Below, in pieces: positions 30,383 to 38,770 of a stretch of DNA of 64,000 bases. The notes beneath the pieces were generated by a model. The model ran no database searches, was not told the origin of the DNA, and worked only from the letters and a program-made list of their open reading frames with translations. Position numbers and translations under genes: made by a program. Source of the DNA: an uncultured Collinsella sp. (GTDB taxonomy: Bacteria; Actinomycetota; Coriobacteriia; Coriobacteriales; Coriobacteriaceae); NCBI GenBank assembly GCA_959601045.1, contig CAUGNZ010000006.1, positions 1 through 64,000 on the forward strand, read 5' to 3'. The first letter of the stretch is position 1; each line of letters starts with the position of its first letter.

Positions 30383-30630
30383 ACAGAACCTTTCTCGCTT
30401 TGTTGTAGGTTATAAGGATACGCCGCCGACCTGCCAAAAGACAGGACGAACGTCCCAATTGCAACAATGTAAGCCCTAACGGCGGGCGAGACGCGCCGCA
30501 ACGGAAGCGTGCGGGATCGTCGGTCCCGAGGCGATTGCCCAATAAAATGTTTGGCTGCAAAACGGATTATAAGCTCGGTGGGCTTTTAAAAAGCGCTGCT
30601 CATGCGCTGAGGAGCACGTCGCGCCGTGCG

Positions 30631-30636
30631 TATAAT
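30631..30636 (+). promoter_or_regulatory. Possible -10 box of purF
   Basis: TATAAT lies 43 bases before the purF start in the 296-bp divergent region. The -35 is weak. The rest of the region has no gene; no purine-responsive element was recognised. Confidence 0.4.
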
Positions 30637-30678
30637 AAGGCGGGTAACGCCAAAAAAACGAGGCTCTGAGGGGATACC

Positions 30679-32349
30679 ATGTCTCAAGAAACCATCCGCG
30701 CGGCCGAGCGTGCCGCGGGACAGGTGAACACCATGTCGACGTATGATCCGGACTCCGACCAGCTGCATGAGGAATGTGGCATTTTCGGCGTATGGGCGCC
30801 CGATCGCGACGTGGCTCGACTGACGTACTTTGGCCTGCGTGCACTGCAGCACCGTGGCCAGGAATCGGCGGGAATCGCCGTGGGTGACGGCGGCACGGTT
30901 ATGGTCCGCAAGGATCTGGGCCTGCTCGACCGCGTGTTCTCCAACGCCGACCTGTCGACGCTCTCCGGCCAGCTGGCCGTGGGTCATGTGCGCTACGGCA
31001 CCGCCGGCGCCAAGAGCTGGGAAGCCTCTCAGCCGCACCTCTCTACCATCAACAGCGTCATTATCGCGCTTGCTCACAACGGCACCCTCGTCAACACCGA
31101 CGAGCTGCGCCGCCAGCTGATCGAGCTGGGCGTGCCATTCCTCTCCAATTCGGATTCCGAGGTCGCGACCAAGCTTATCGGCTACTTTACCCAGCGTACG
31201 GGCCATCTGCGCGAGGGCATTCGCAAGACCATGGAGCTCGTGCGCGGCGGCTACGCCATGACGCTCATCAACGAGCAAGCGCTCTATGCATTCCGCGATC
31301 CGCACGGCATTCGCCCGCTCGTGCTGGGCAAGCTGGTGGACGAGGGTCTTGATCAGGCCGACGCCGCAGCCGTTTCGCAGCTGCCGTCGCAGGACGGCGC
31401 CGCGACGGTCGACTCCGCCGTCCGTGTCACGCGCGCCGGCGGCTGGGTCGTTGCTTCCGAGACCTGCGCACTCGACATCGTGGGTGCCGAGTACGTCCGT
31501 GACGTCCGTCCCGGCGAGATCTTGCGCATCAGCGCCGAGGGTCTGGTATCCGAGCAGGGCGTGCCTGCAGCCGAAGAGCCCGCCAACTGCATCTTTGAGC
31601 AGGTCTACTTTGCCCGCCCCGACTCCATCATGAACGGCAAGAGCGTCTATGCCTGCCGTTACGACATGGGTCGTCAGCTGGCACATGAGGAGCCTGTCGA
31701 GGCCGACCTGGTCATCGGCGTGCCCGACTCCGGCCTGCCGCCTGCGGAGGGGTATTCGCACGAGAGCGGTATTCCCTTTGGCGAGGGCCTTATCAAGAAC
31801 CGCTACGTGGGCCGTACGTTTATCGAGCCTACGCAGGAGTTGCGCGCCATGGGCGTGCGTATGAAACTCAACCCGCTGCGCGACAACATCGAGGGCAAGC
31901 GCCTGGTCGTCATCGACGACTCCATCGTGCGCGGCACCACCATGGTGCAGCTCGTCAAGATGCTGCGCAACGCCGGCGCCAAGGAGATTCATATCCGCAT
32001 CAACTCGCCCGAGGTCATCTGGCCGTGCTTCTACGGTATCGATACCGACGTGCAGTCGCAGCTTATCAGCGCCAACAAGACGGTCGACGAGATTTGCGAG
32101 TATATCGGCGCCGATTCGCTGGCCTTCCTTTCGGTCGAGGGCCTGCTTAAGGTCATGCCCAAGGGCGGTTACTGCGATGCGTGCTTTACCGGCCGCTACC
32201 CCGTGGCGATTCCCGAGAGCTTTGGCCGCGACAAGTTTATGGAGGGCTTTAAGCCCCGCAACCTGGACAAGCCGCTGCACTTTGACGACGACGCCGTGAT
32301 CGAGAAATACGACGACCGCAGCTGGGAAGAGGAGCACGGCGAGGCATAA
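30679..32349 (+). CDS. purF: Amidophosphoribosyltransferase
   Basis: First committed step of purine synthesis: PRPP and glutamine to phosphoribosylamine. The 556-residue protein has nucleophile Cys33 in HEECGIFGVW, implying removal of a propeptide of about 32 residues, longer than in Bacillus. The PRPP-binding motif VVIDDSIVRGTT is intact. Cysteines in NCIFEQVYF, WPCFYGID and GGYCDACFTG match the four ligands of the 4Fe-4S type enzyme of Bacillus. ATG 30679 follows GAGGGG; ATG 30733 is an alternative that would shorten the propeptide. The stop codon is the first triplet of a repeat element. Confidence 0.96.
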   Translation: MSQETIRAAERAAGQVNTMSTYDPDSDQLHEECGIFGVWAPDRDVARLTYFGLRALQHRGQESAGIAVGDGGTVMVRKDLGLLDRVFSNADLSTLSGQLAVGHVRYGTAGAKSWEASQPHLSTINSVIIALAHNGTLVNTDELRRQLIELGVPFLSNSDSEVATKLIGYFTQRTGHLREGIRKTMELVRGGYAMTLINEQALYAFRDPHGIRPLVLGKLVDEGLDQADAAAVSQLPSQDGAATVDSAVRVTRAGGWVVASETCALDIVGAEYVRDVRPGEILRISAEGLVSEQGVPAAEEPANCIFEQVYFARPDSIMNGKSVYACRYDMGRQLAHEEPVEADLVIGVPDSGLPPAEGYSHESGIPFGEGLIKNRYVGRTFIEPTQELRAMGVRMKLNPLRDNIEGKRLVVIDDSIVRGTTMVQLVKMLRNAGAKEIHIRINSPEVIWPCFYGIDTDVQSQLISANKTVDEICEYIGADSLAFLSVEGLLKVMPKGGYCDACFTGRYPVAIPESFGRDKFMEGFKPRNLDKPLHFDDDAVIEKYDDRSWEEEHGEA

Positions 32350-32391
32350 AACCTGCCATATGGGGACAGGTTTATTTTGGTAGGTTTTACC
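32347..32391. repeat. GGGGACAGG-core palindrome, copy A
   Basis: TAAAACCTGCCA (32347-32358) pairs with TGGTAGGTTTTA (32378-32389), 11 of 12. The region between holds TGGGGACAGGTTTATTTTGG. The left arm begins with the purF stop codon. Related copies are at 46592-46631 and, in reverse, 46751-46791. It may end purF transcripts. Confidence 0.75.
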
Positions 32392-32506
32392 TGCTGTTTT
32401 GTTGATATGACGGCGCGTGCTGTTATGGCGCGCGCCGAAATGAACGCAACTATGAGCACCGTTTGGCGCCCGTGCGGCGCCACGGTAGTGGGAGAGGAAG
32501 GCTCAG

Positions 32507-33610
32507 ATGGGCGACAGCAAGCATGTGACGTACGAGGACGCCGGCGTCGATACCGCCGAGGGCGGCCGCGCCGTCGACGCGATTAAGCAGATGGTCAAGG
32601 ACACTAACCGTTCCGAGGTTATCGGTGGCATCGGCGGCTTTGGCGGCCTGTTCTCGGCCGCCGCGCTCAAGGATATGGAAGACCCGATCCTGATTAGCGG
32701 TACCGACGGCGTGGGCACCAAGCTCGTGCTCGCCCAGATCATGGACCGTCACGAGACGGTTGGCCAGGACCTGGTCGCTATGTGCGTCAACGATATTCTG
32801 GCTTCGGGCGCCGAGCCGCTGTTCTTCCTGGACTACGTTGCCATCGGTCACATCGAGGCCGAGCACATGGCAAAGATTATCAAGGGTGTGGCCGACGGCT
32901 GCAAGCTCGCGGGCTGCGCGCTCGTGGGCGGCGAGATGGCCGAGCACCCCGGCGTCATGGCTCCCGCCGACTACGACCTCGCCGGCTTTACCGTGGGTGT
33001 TGTCGATCGTCCCAAGATGCTTGACCCCGCGAACGTTCGCCCCGGCGATGTGATCCTGGGTCTGCCTTCCACCGGCGTGCACTCCAACGGCTACTCACTC
33101 GTGCGTAAGGTCATCGGTGTCGACGGCATCAAGCCGGGCACGCCCGAGGCCGCCGCTAAGGCCGAGGAACTGAGCCGTCCGCTCGAGGAGCTCGGCGGCG
33201 CTTCGCTGGCCGACGCTCTGCTGGCTCCCACGCGCATTTATGTGAAGCCGATTCTGGAGCTGCTCCGCGGTGGCGCCAACGTTCATGCCATTGCCCACAT
33301 CACCGGTGGCGGTATTACCGAAAACCTCAACCGCGCGCTTGCCGACGACGTCGACGCTGTGGTCACCCGCAACGGCGCCGAGATGGGCTGGGATGTTCCG
33401 CCCGTCATCACCTACGTGTCGCGTCAGGCCGAGCTCGCGCCCAACGAGGCATGCAAGACCTTCAACATGGGCGTTGGCCTGTGCCTGATCGCCGCTCCCG
33501 AGGACGAAGCCGCGGTTACCGAGGCCCTGGTCGCGCTGGGCGAGAAGCCGTTCCGCGTGGGTGAGTGCGTCGAGGGTTCCGGTAAGGTCGTGTACTCCGA
33601 TGAGCGCTAA
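32507..33610 (+). CDS. purM: Phosphoribosylformylglycinamidine cyclo-ligase
   Basis: AIR synthetase: closes the imidazole ring of FGAM using ATP. The 367-residue protein shows family landmarks: YEDAGVDTAEGGRAVDAIK, GTDGVGTKLVLA, MCVNDILASGAEPLFFLDY and GGGITENLNR. Length is normal to slightly long. RBS GAGAGGAAGG precedes the ATG. It overlaps purN by 11 bases, so the two are translationally coupled. It lies 157 bases behind purF, separated by the copy A palindrome. Confidence 0.97.
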   Translation: MGDSKHVTYEDAGVDTAEGGRAVDAIKQMVKDTNRSEVIGGIGGFGGLFSAAALKDMEDPILISGTDGVGTKLVLAQIMDRHETVGQDLVAMCVNDILASGAEPLFFLDYVAIGHIEAEHMAKIIKGVADGCKLAGCALVGGEMAEHPGVMAPADYDLAGFTVGVVDRPKMLDPANVRPGDVILGLPSTGVHSNGYSLVRKVIGVDGIKPGTPEAAAKAEELSRPLEELGGASLADALLAPTRIYVKPILELLRGGANVHAIAHITGGGITENLNRALADDVDAVVTRNGAEMGWDVPPVITYVSRQAELAPNEACKTFNMGVGLCLIAAPEDEAAVTEALVALGEKPFRVGECVEGSGKVVYSDER

Positions 33611-34301
33611 CGAGCAGACGGCTGCCGCCGAGGTCCTGGCTTGGGACCCGTATACCCGTCCGACCGGCACCGATACGGTCGAGCCGCTCAAGATTGGCGT
33701 GCTTATCAGCGGCTCGGGTACCAACCTGCAGGCGCTGATCGACCTGATCGCCGCCGGCAAGCTCAACGCCTCGATTGAACTTGTGGTGTCGAGCCGTCCT
33801 TCGGCCAAGGGCTTGCAGCGCGCCGAGCGTGCAGGTATCCAGACGCTTACGCTGTCCAAGGATGTCTATGCCGACCCCATCGCGGCTGACGAGATTATCG
33901 CGCACGAGCTGCTCGAGCGTGGCTGCGAGTATGTGGTCATGGCTGGCTACATGCGCATGGTGCACACGCCGCTGCTGGCGGCGTTCCCCAATCGTGTGGT
34001 CAACCTACACCCGGCGCTGCTGCCGAGCTTTACCGGCGCCCACGCGATTGACGATGCCTTTGCGCGCGGCGTCAAGGTGACCGGCGTGACCGTGCATTTT
34101 GCCAACGAGGTCTACGACAACGGTCCCATCATCGCCCAGCGTGCGCTGGCTGTCGAGGAGGGCTGGGATGTCGACACGCTCGAGGAGCACATCCACGCGA
34201 TTGAGCACGTGCTGTATCCCGAGGTCGTGCAAATGCTCGCCGACGGCCGCGTCCACGTGCTGGAGAGCGGCAAGGTCGCAATTGACGCGCCTCGCGGCTA
34301 G
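33600..34301 (+). CDS. purN: Phosphoribosylglycinamide formyltransferase
   Basis: Transfers a formyl group from 10-formyl-THF to GAR. The catalytic domain starts at residue 33 with IGVLISGSGTNLQALID; MVHTPLLAAFPNRVVNLHPALLP and GVTVHFANEVYDNGPII carry the active-site Asn, His and Asp. ATG 33600 overlaps the purM stop; the frame is also open from 33561. The 233-residue protein has about 30 extra N-terminal residues relative to usual PurN, rich in Ala and acidic residues, so a start further in is conceivable. It is followed by a terminator. Confidence 0.94.
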   Translation: MSANEQTAAAEVLAWDPYTRPTGTDTVEPLKIGVLISGSGTNLQALIDLIAAGKLNASIELVVSSRPSAKGLQRAERAGIQTLTLSKDVYADPIAADEIIAHELLERGCEYVVMAGYMRMVHTPLLAAFPNRVVNLHPALLPSFTGAHAIDDAFARGVKVTGVTVHFANEVYDNGPIIAQRALAVEEGWDVDTLEEHIHAIEHVLYPEVVQMLADGRVHVLESGKVAIDAPRG

Positions 34302-34333
34302 CGGTGCACAGTACAATTTAGTTGAGTGGTCAG

Positions 34334-34376
34334 GGTGGTCATTGGCGCCAAGGCGCGCGTGGCCACCTTTTGTTTT
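34334..34376 (+). terminator. Rho-independent terminator after purN
   Basis: GGTGGTCA (34334-34341) pairs with TGGCCACC (34360-34367) with one wobble, with the palindrome TTGGCGCCAA in the loop, followed by TTTTGTTTT. Confidence 0.85.
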
Positions 34377-34380
34377 GGGT

Positions 34381-34434
34381 AGTCACCTGCGACGTTCTTG
34401 AATGACTAGTCGTTTAAGAACGTCGCAGGTGACT
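34381..34434. repeat. 19-bp perfect inverted repeat before EIIA gene
   Basis: AGTCACCTGCGACGTTCTT (34381-34399) and AAGAACGTCGCAGGTGACT (34416-34434) are exact reverse complements; the 16-nt loop holds GACTAGTC. It ends 20 bases before the EIIA start codon, next to its RBS. Confidence 0.85.
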
Positions 34435-34453
34435 AGGTGAGAGAGGTGAGCAC

Positions 34454-34918
34454 ATGGCGGATAACGAAGCGCTGTTTACGCCTGAGCTGGTGTTTTTTGA
34501 TTGGGAGTGTGCGACGCCGGGTGAGGTGTTTGCGCAACTCGAGAGTGAGCTTGCTCCGCGCGGCTACATTGCCGACGGTTGGCTCGACGCCGTTCGCACG
34601 CGCGAGGATGCCTATCCCACGGGTCTTGCCATGCCGGCGGCAAACATTGCCATTCCGCATACCGATCCGGGGTTTGTGGCCAAGCCCTATATCGCGGTGG
34701 TAAAGCCCGCCACGTCCGTGACATTTAACGCTATGGCTGGCATGGGTGCTCCGGTGCCGGCGCAGATCGTCATCAATCTGGGCATCGCCGAGCCGGGCGG
34801 CCAGGTCGAGGCCCTGCAAGCGCTCATGAATATCTTTATGGACGCGGACGTCGCAGCCGATGTGCTCGGCCAGACCACGCCCCAAGGCATGGTCGACGCC
34901 ATCCGCCGCCACTTTTAA
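34454..34918 (+). CDS. PTS EIIA domain protein (fructose/galactitol type)
   Basis: Stand-alone 154-residue EIIA_2-type domain. The phosphorylation histidine lies in NIAIPHTDP near residue 63, and MNIFMDADVAADVL resembles GatA-type proteins. RBS GAGAGGTGAG precedes the ATG. No EIIB or EIIC is adjacent, so it either serves a distant transporter or has a regulatory role. It is bracketed by two palindromes (34381-34434 and 34923-34976). Confidence 0.85.
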   Translation: MADNEALFTPELVFFDWECATPGEVFAQLESELAPRGYIADGWLDAVRTREDAYPTGLAMPAANIAIPHTDPGFVAKPYIAVVKPATSVTFNAMAGMGAPVPAQIVINLGIAEPGGQVEALQALMNIFMDADVAADVLGQTTPQGMVDAIRRHF

Positions 34919-34922
34919 AGCC

Positions 34923-34976
34923 GGCACTTGGGGACTGTCCCTAACTGCCGGCAGAAAAGGAACGTCCCCAAGTGCC
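34923..34976. repeat. GGGGAC-core palindrome after EIIA gene
   Basis: GGCACTTGGGGAC (34923-34935) pairs perfectly with GTCCCCAAGTGCC (34964-34976). The loop holds TGTCCC and the palindrome CTGCCGGCAG. It belongs by core to the GGGGACAG group, but its arms are unrelated to the other copies. Confidence 0.7.
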
Positions 34977-35052
34977 AGGGTTGCCCCTTTGTCGCGGGGG
35001 CTGCGTTGTGACACAATGGCGTTTGTTCGATTCGTGATGCGAAAGGCCAACT

Positions 35053-36273
35053 ATGGCAAACAAGAAAAAGAACTCCGAGGCCGCACCGACGCCCGAGCAG
35101 CAGGCCCGCGCCGCGTCGAGCTCTCGTAAGAAGCAGCGCAAGACGTACGTGTCTAAGACCGTCAAGATCGTTCTGGTGGTCATCGGCGTGCTGGCGATGC
35201 TGCTTTCCGTCTCGGCCATGGCGTGCTCCGGTCTCATGTCGCAGGCAGAGGATACCTCGGGCTACAAGCTTACCGGCGGTGTGGCTGCTACTATCAACGG
35301 CACCAACCTCACCGAGGACACCGTGACCAAGCAGATCATGAGCATGCGCACGTCCTACGGTTACACCAAGGACAAGGACTGGGCGCAGTATCTGGTCGAC
35401 AACGACCTCACGCCCAAGAAGTACCGCAAGCAACTCATCGACTCCTACACGCAGCAGATTCTGCTTCAACAGGCACAGAAGGAGAACGGCATGACGGTGT
35501 CGGACGAGGAGGTCGAGAAGGCTTGGAAGGACGCGTGCAAGAGCGCGGGCGGTGCCAAGGCCTTTAAGAAGACCCTCAAGACCTACGGCTACACCGAGGA
35601 CACCTATAAGAGCTCGCTCAAGGAGAGCCTGGCGCAGCAAAAGCTCAAAGATGCCGTGGCGCCCACCAGCAAGCCCAAGGACAGCGAGATCGTCGATTAC
35701 ATCAACGAGAGCCTGTCGAAGTATAACGATGCCCGCCGCTCGTCGAACATCCTGATCAAGGTTGATTCCGATGCGTCCGATGAGGACAAGGCTGCCGCCA
35801 AGGCTAAGGCGCAGGAGTGCCTGAACAAGATCAACTCCGGCGAGCTGAGCTTTGAAGACGCCGTGAAGCGGTATTCCGACGACACCGGCTCCAAGGAGAA
35901 GAAGGGTGACGTGGGCTGGGACAAGCTCACCACCTTTGTCGACAGCTACCAGACGGCACTCGAGGGGCTCAACAAGGGCGATGTGAGCGACGTGGTCGAG
36001 TCGACGTACGGCTATCACATCATCAAGTGCACCGACTACTTCCATGTCGATAATCAGGTTGATGACATCAACCAGGTGCCCAAGGCCATCAAAAAGTACG
36101 TCTCCAACGTGGTGAAGACGCAGGCGGCCAGCACCGCGTACAGCGAGTGGCTGGAGCAGTACAAAAAGGACGCCGACATCACCGTCAACCCCATGCCCAA
36201 GGACGTACCCTATAACGTGAGCCTGAAGGGCGTCACCAAGAGTTCGACCGACGATTCGTCGACGACTGAGTAA
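35053..36273 (+). CDS. PrsA-like peptidyl-prolyl isomerase (foldase)
   Basis: Probable extracytoplasmic foldase. The 406-residue protein has a basic N-terminus, one hydrophobic segment (about residues 36-56) ending SAMACSGL, which could be a loose lipobox, a SurA-like N-terminal region (about 80-225) and a parvulin PPIC domain (about 230-345; SSNILIKVDSD, then YSDDTGSKEKKGDVGW and STYGYHIIKC). It ends in a Ser/Thr-rich tail. RBS GAAAGG precedes the ATG. Lipid attachment is uncertain; a membrane-anchored form is equally consistent. Confidence 0.88.
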   Translation: MANKKKNSEAAPTPEQQARAASSSRKKQRKTYVSKTVKIVLVVIGVLAMLLSVSAMACSGLMSQAEDTSGYKLTGGVAATINGTNLTEDTVTKQIMSMRTSYGYTKDKDWAQYLVDNDLTPKKYRKQLIDSYTQQILLQQAQKENGMTVSDEEVEKAWKDACKSAGGAKAFKKTLKTYGYTEDTYKSSLKESLAQQKLKDAVAPTSKPKDSEIVDYINESLSKYNDARRSSNILIKVDSDASDEDKAAAKAKAQECLNKINSGELSFEDAVKRYSDDTGSKEKKGDVGWDKLTTFVDSYQTALEGLNKGDVSDVVESTYGYHIIKCTDYFHVDNQVDDINQVPKAIKKYVSNVVKTQAASTAYSEWLEQYKKDADITVNPMPKDVPYNVSLKGVTKSSTDDSSTTE

Positions 36274-36327
36274 TCATGGGGCGGTGCTCGCGCGAGTGCC
36301 GCCCACGCTATTAGAGAGGATTTGCAG

Positions 36328-36771
36328 ATGACCAATGAAGAGCTGCAGAAGGAAATGATCGCGGCCATGAAGGCCAAGGACAAGGTTCGCCTGTCCATCA
36401 TTCGCCAGGTCAAGGCCGAGGTGAAGAACATCGAGGTCAATGAGCGCCGCGATGTGACCGAGGAAGACGTCAACAACATGATCAAGCGTCTGATCAAGCA
36501 GACGAGCGAGACGCTGGAGATGTCCATCAAGGCCGGCACCGACCAGGAGCGTACCGACAACCTGACCGAGCAGGTCAAGATTCTGGAGAGCCTTCTGCCC
36601 GCGCAGGTTTCGGGCGAGGAGCTCGAGGCCCTGATCGAGCAGGTCATCGCCGAGCTGGGCGCCACGTCCAAGAAGCAGATGGGCCAGGTCATGGGAGCAC
36701 TCGGCAAGGCCACCGGCGGCAACTTCGACAAGCCGGCAGCGGCAAAGATCGTCGGCGCAAAATTGGCGTAA
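36328..36771 (+). CDS. GatB/YqeY domain protein
   Basis: A 147-residue YqeY-family protein, related to the C-terminal tRNA-binding tail of GatB. MTNEELQKEMIAAMKAKDKVRLSI and the C-terminal MGQVMGALGKATGG are typical. ATG 36328 is 7 nt after AGAGGA; an in-frame TTG at 36322 is rejected. Molecular role in most bacteria is unproven; tRNA-linked amidation is suggested by the domain only. Confidence 0.9.
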   Translation: MTNEELQKEMIAAMKAKDKVRLSIIRQVKAEVKNIEVNERRDVTEEDVNNMIKRLIKQTSETLEMSIKAGTDQERTDNLTEQVKILESLLPAQVSGEELEALIEQVIAELGATSKKQMGQVMGALGKATGGNFDKPAAAKIVGAKLA

Positions 36772-36774
36772 TTT

Positions 36775-36802
36775 GTTACGCGGTTTTACCAAACCGCGTA
36801 AC
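36775..36802 (+). terminator. Hairpin after YqeY gene
   Basis: GTTACGCGGTTT, loop TACC, AAACCGCGTAAC: a perfect 12-bp stem directly after the stop codon. No T-run follows; the second hairpin (36851-36879) may be the true terminator. Confidence 0.7.
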
Positions 36803-36816
36803 GGCTCGACGCTGCA

Positions 36817-36913
36817 AACCCGTACACACGGCAATCTGACGTTCAATTTCAAGGGCGCGACCATAAGGTCTGCGCCCTTTCATTTCACGTCACCTTGCTC
36901 GCGTGTACGGGTT
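36817..36913. repeat. Three nested inverted repeats with central terminator
   Basis: Outer arms AACCCGTACAC / GTGTACGGGTT (36817-36827, 36903-36913), middle arms TGACGT / ACGTCA (36837-36842, 36887-36892) and inner stem AAGGGCGC / GCGCCCTT (36851-36858, 36872-36879, with GACC-ATAA-GGTC inside) share one centre. The inner stem followed by TTTCATTT is a plausible terminator. Confidence 0.65.
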
Positions 36914-36960
36914 TTCGCTGACTTATGCTCAACAAGGGCGGTTGTATTATTTTCGGTGCT

Positions 36961-37021
36961 CATTGGGGACAGACTTAAATGAGTACCCACGGGGGGTACT
37001 CATTTAAGTCTGTGCCCAATG
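36961..37021. repeat. 27-bp inverted repeat with GGGGACAG core
   Basis: Left arm 36961-36987 (starts CATTGGGGACAG) and right arm 36995-37021 (ends CCCAATG) match at 26 of 27 positions around the loop CACGGGG. It lies 109 bases before the amino-acid transporter ATPase. Together with the nested dyad it fills most of the 358-bp gap; no gene is present. Confidence 0.85.
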
Positions 37022-37129
37022 AGTGGGCGGAAGGTTGCGGGTTCTTTACGGGGATGTAGCGTGGGCTGCGGAAACGTGGTTCTTTCCGTACAATAGTTCA
37101 ACTCGTGTAAACGCAGGGAAGGGACATTC

Positions 37130-37861
37130 ATGGCAGACATGATCGAGATCAAGCATCTCAACAAGTACTTTGGCGACCTGCATGTGCTCAAAGATATCAA
37201 CCTCACCGTCAAGCGCGGCGAGAAGCTCGTAATGATCGGGCCTTCTGGTTCGGGTAAGTCGACGCTCATCCGTTGCGTCGATTATCTGGAGGAGCCTACG
37301 TCGGGCGAGGTCGTCATCGACGGTACGCCGCTCACCAAAAAGAATCACCTGGAGATGGCTCGCAAGTACAGCTCCATGGTGTTTCAGCAGTTCAACCTGT
37401 ATCCCAACATGACGGTGCTCGGCAATCTGACGCTCGCGCCCATCAAGCTGCAAAAGAAGAGCAAGGAGGAGGCGACCGAGATCGCCATCGCCGCACTCAA
37501 GCGCGTCGGCATGGCGCATAAGGCCGGCGAGTATCCGCAGAATCTCTCGGGTGGTCAGCAGCAGCGCATCGCCATCGCCCGTGCCCTGTGTACCAAGCAG
37601 CCCATCATCCTGTTTGACGAGCCGACCTCGGCGCTCGACCCCGAGATGGTCCAGGAGGTTCTGGACGTTATGATTGAGCTTGCGCAGGAGGACATCACCA
37701 TGATCTGCGTGACGCATGAGATGGGCTTTGCGCGCCAGGTGGCCGACCGCGTCATCTTTATGGAGGACGGCCGCATCCTGGAGGAGGGCACGCCCGAGCA
37801 CTTCTTCGATAACCCCGAGAACCCGCGCTGCCGCGAGTTCCTGTCCAAGATTCTGCACTAG
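37130..37861 (+). CDS. Polar amino-acid ABC transporter ATPase
   Basis: Cytoplasmic ATPase of a polar amino-acid uptake system (GlnQ/HisP type). The 243-residue protein has Walker A GPSGSGKST, Q-loop in VFQQFNLYPNMTVL, signature LSGGQQQR, Walker B PIILFDEPTSALDPE and H-loop CVTHEMGFAR. RBS GGGAAGGGA precedes the ATG; TACAAT at 37089-37094 may be a -10. It is the first gene of a four-gene operon: ATPase, receptor, two permeases. Confidence 0.95.
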   Translation: MADMIEIKHLNKYFGDLHVLKDINLTVKRGEKLVMIGPSGSGKSTLIRCVDYLEEPTSGEVVIDGTPLTKKNHLEMARKYSSMVFQQFNLYPNMTVLGNLTLAPIKLQKKSKEEATEIAIAALKRVGMAHKAGEYPQNLSGGQQQRIAIARALCTKQPIILFDEPTSALDPEMVQEVLDVMIELAQEDITMICVTHEMGFARQVADRVIFMEDGRILEEGTPEHFFDNPENPRCREFLSKILH

Positions 37862-37869
37862 GCGCGGTG

Positions 37870-38745
37870 ATGGACATGACGGATATGACGAGGGCGGCCG
37901 TGTCGCGCCGTCACTTTTTGCAGCTGGCGGGCGCCGGCATGCTCGCGCTGACGGGGACCGCGCTCACCGGTTGCGGCAACTCCACCAGCGGCGAGGGTTC
38001 CGACAAGGGATCCAAGCTTGCGGCCATCAAGTCGCGCGGCCATCTGAATGCCGGTGTCAAGAAAGATGTTCCCGGCTACGGCTATTACGACACCGCCAAA
38101 GGCCGCTTTGAGGGCATGGAAGTCGATTTGTGCTACCAGATCGCCGCCGCTGTCTTTGGCGTGAGCTACAAGGAAGCCCGTGCCCAGGAGCTTGTCGAGT
38201 TTACCGACGTAACGCCCAAGACACGCGGCCCGCTGATCGATAACGGCCAACTCGACGTGGTCGCGGCGACCTACACCATCACCGACGAGCGCAAGAAGAG
38301 CTGGGATTTCTCGACGCCGTACCGCACCGACTACGTGGGACTCATGGTCAAGAAGCGTTCGGGCTTTACCTCGATTGAGGACCTGGACGGCAAGGTCATC
38401 GGCGTGAGCCAGGGTGCCACCACGCAGGGCCTGATCGAGCAGATGATCAAGGACAACGGCTTTAGCTGTAAGCCCGAGTTTAGGGCTTTTAGTGGCTATC
38501 CCATCATCAAGAGTTCGCTCGACGCCGGCAATATCGACGTCTTTGCCATGGACCGCTCCACGCTGGCCGGTTACATGAACGAGACCGTTGAGCTGTTGCA
38601 GCCCGAGGTCAAGTTTGGCGAGCAGGGCTACGGCGTGGCGACCAAGAAGGGCTGCGACCTTTCGGCCGTGGTCGATCAGGTGATTTGCGATCGTCTGGCC
38701 GACGGCTGGCTCGACCAAGAGGTCAAGACCTGGGGTCTTGTATAG
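37870..38745 (+). CDS. Amino-acid ABC transporter receptor, Tat-type lipoprotein
   Basis: Extracellular solute-binding protein of the amino-acid family (SBP_bac_3). The 291-residue product has a twin-arginine signal SRRHFLQLAGAG followed by a hydrophobic core and lipobox LTGC, so export folded via Tat and lipid anchoring are predicted. The mature part shows FEGMEVDLCYQIAAAVFG and RTDYVGLMVKKRSGF, usual for glutamate/aspartate or glutamine receptors. The start is ambiguous among GTG 37867, ATG 37870 and ATG 37876, all 6-15 bases after the ATPase stop without a clear RBS, suggesting coupling. Confidence 0.9.
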   Translation: MDMTDMTRAAVSRRHFLQLAGAGMLALTGTALTGCGNSTSGEGSDKGSKLAAIKSRGHLNAGVKKDVPGYGYYDTAKGRFEGMEVDLCYQIAAAVFGVSYKEARAQELVEFTDVTPKTRGPLIDNGQLDVVAATYTITDERKKSWDFSTPYRTDYVGLMVKKRSGFTSIEDLDGKVIGVSQGATTQGLIEQMIKDNGFSCKPEFRAFSGYPIIKSSLDAGNIDVFAMDRSTLAGYMNETVELLQPEVKFGEQGYGVATKKGCDLSAVVDQVICDRLADGWLDQEVKTWGLV

Positions 38746-38770
38746 GCGCATCGTCCAAGGAAGGAATCAA

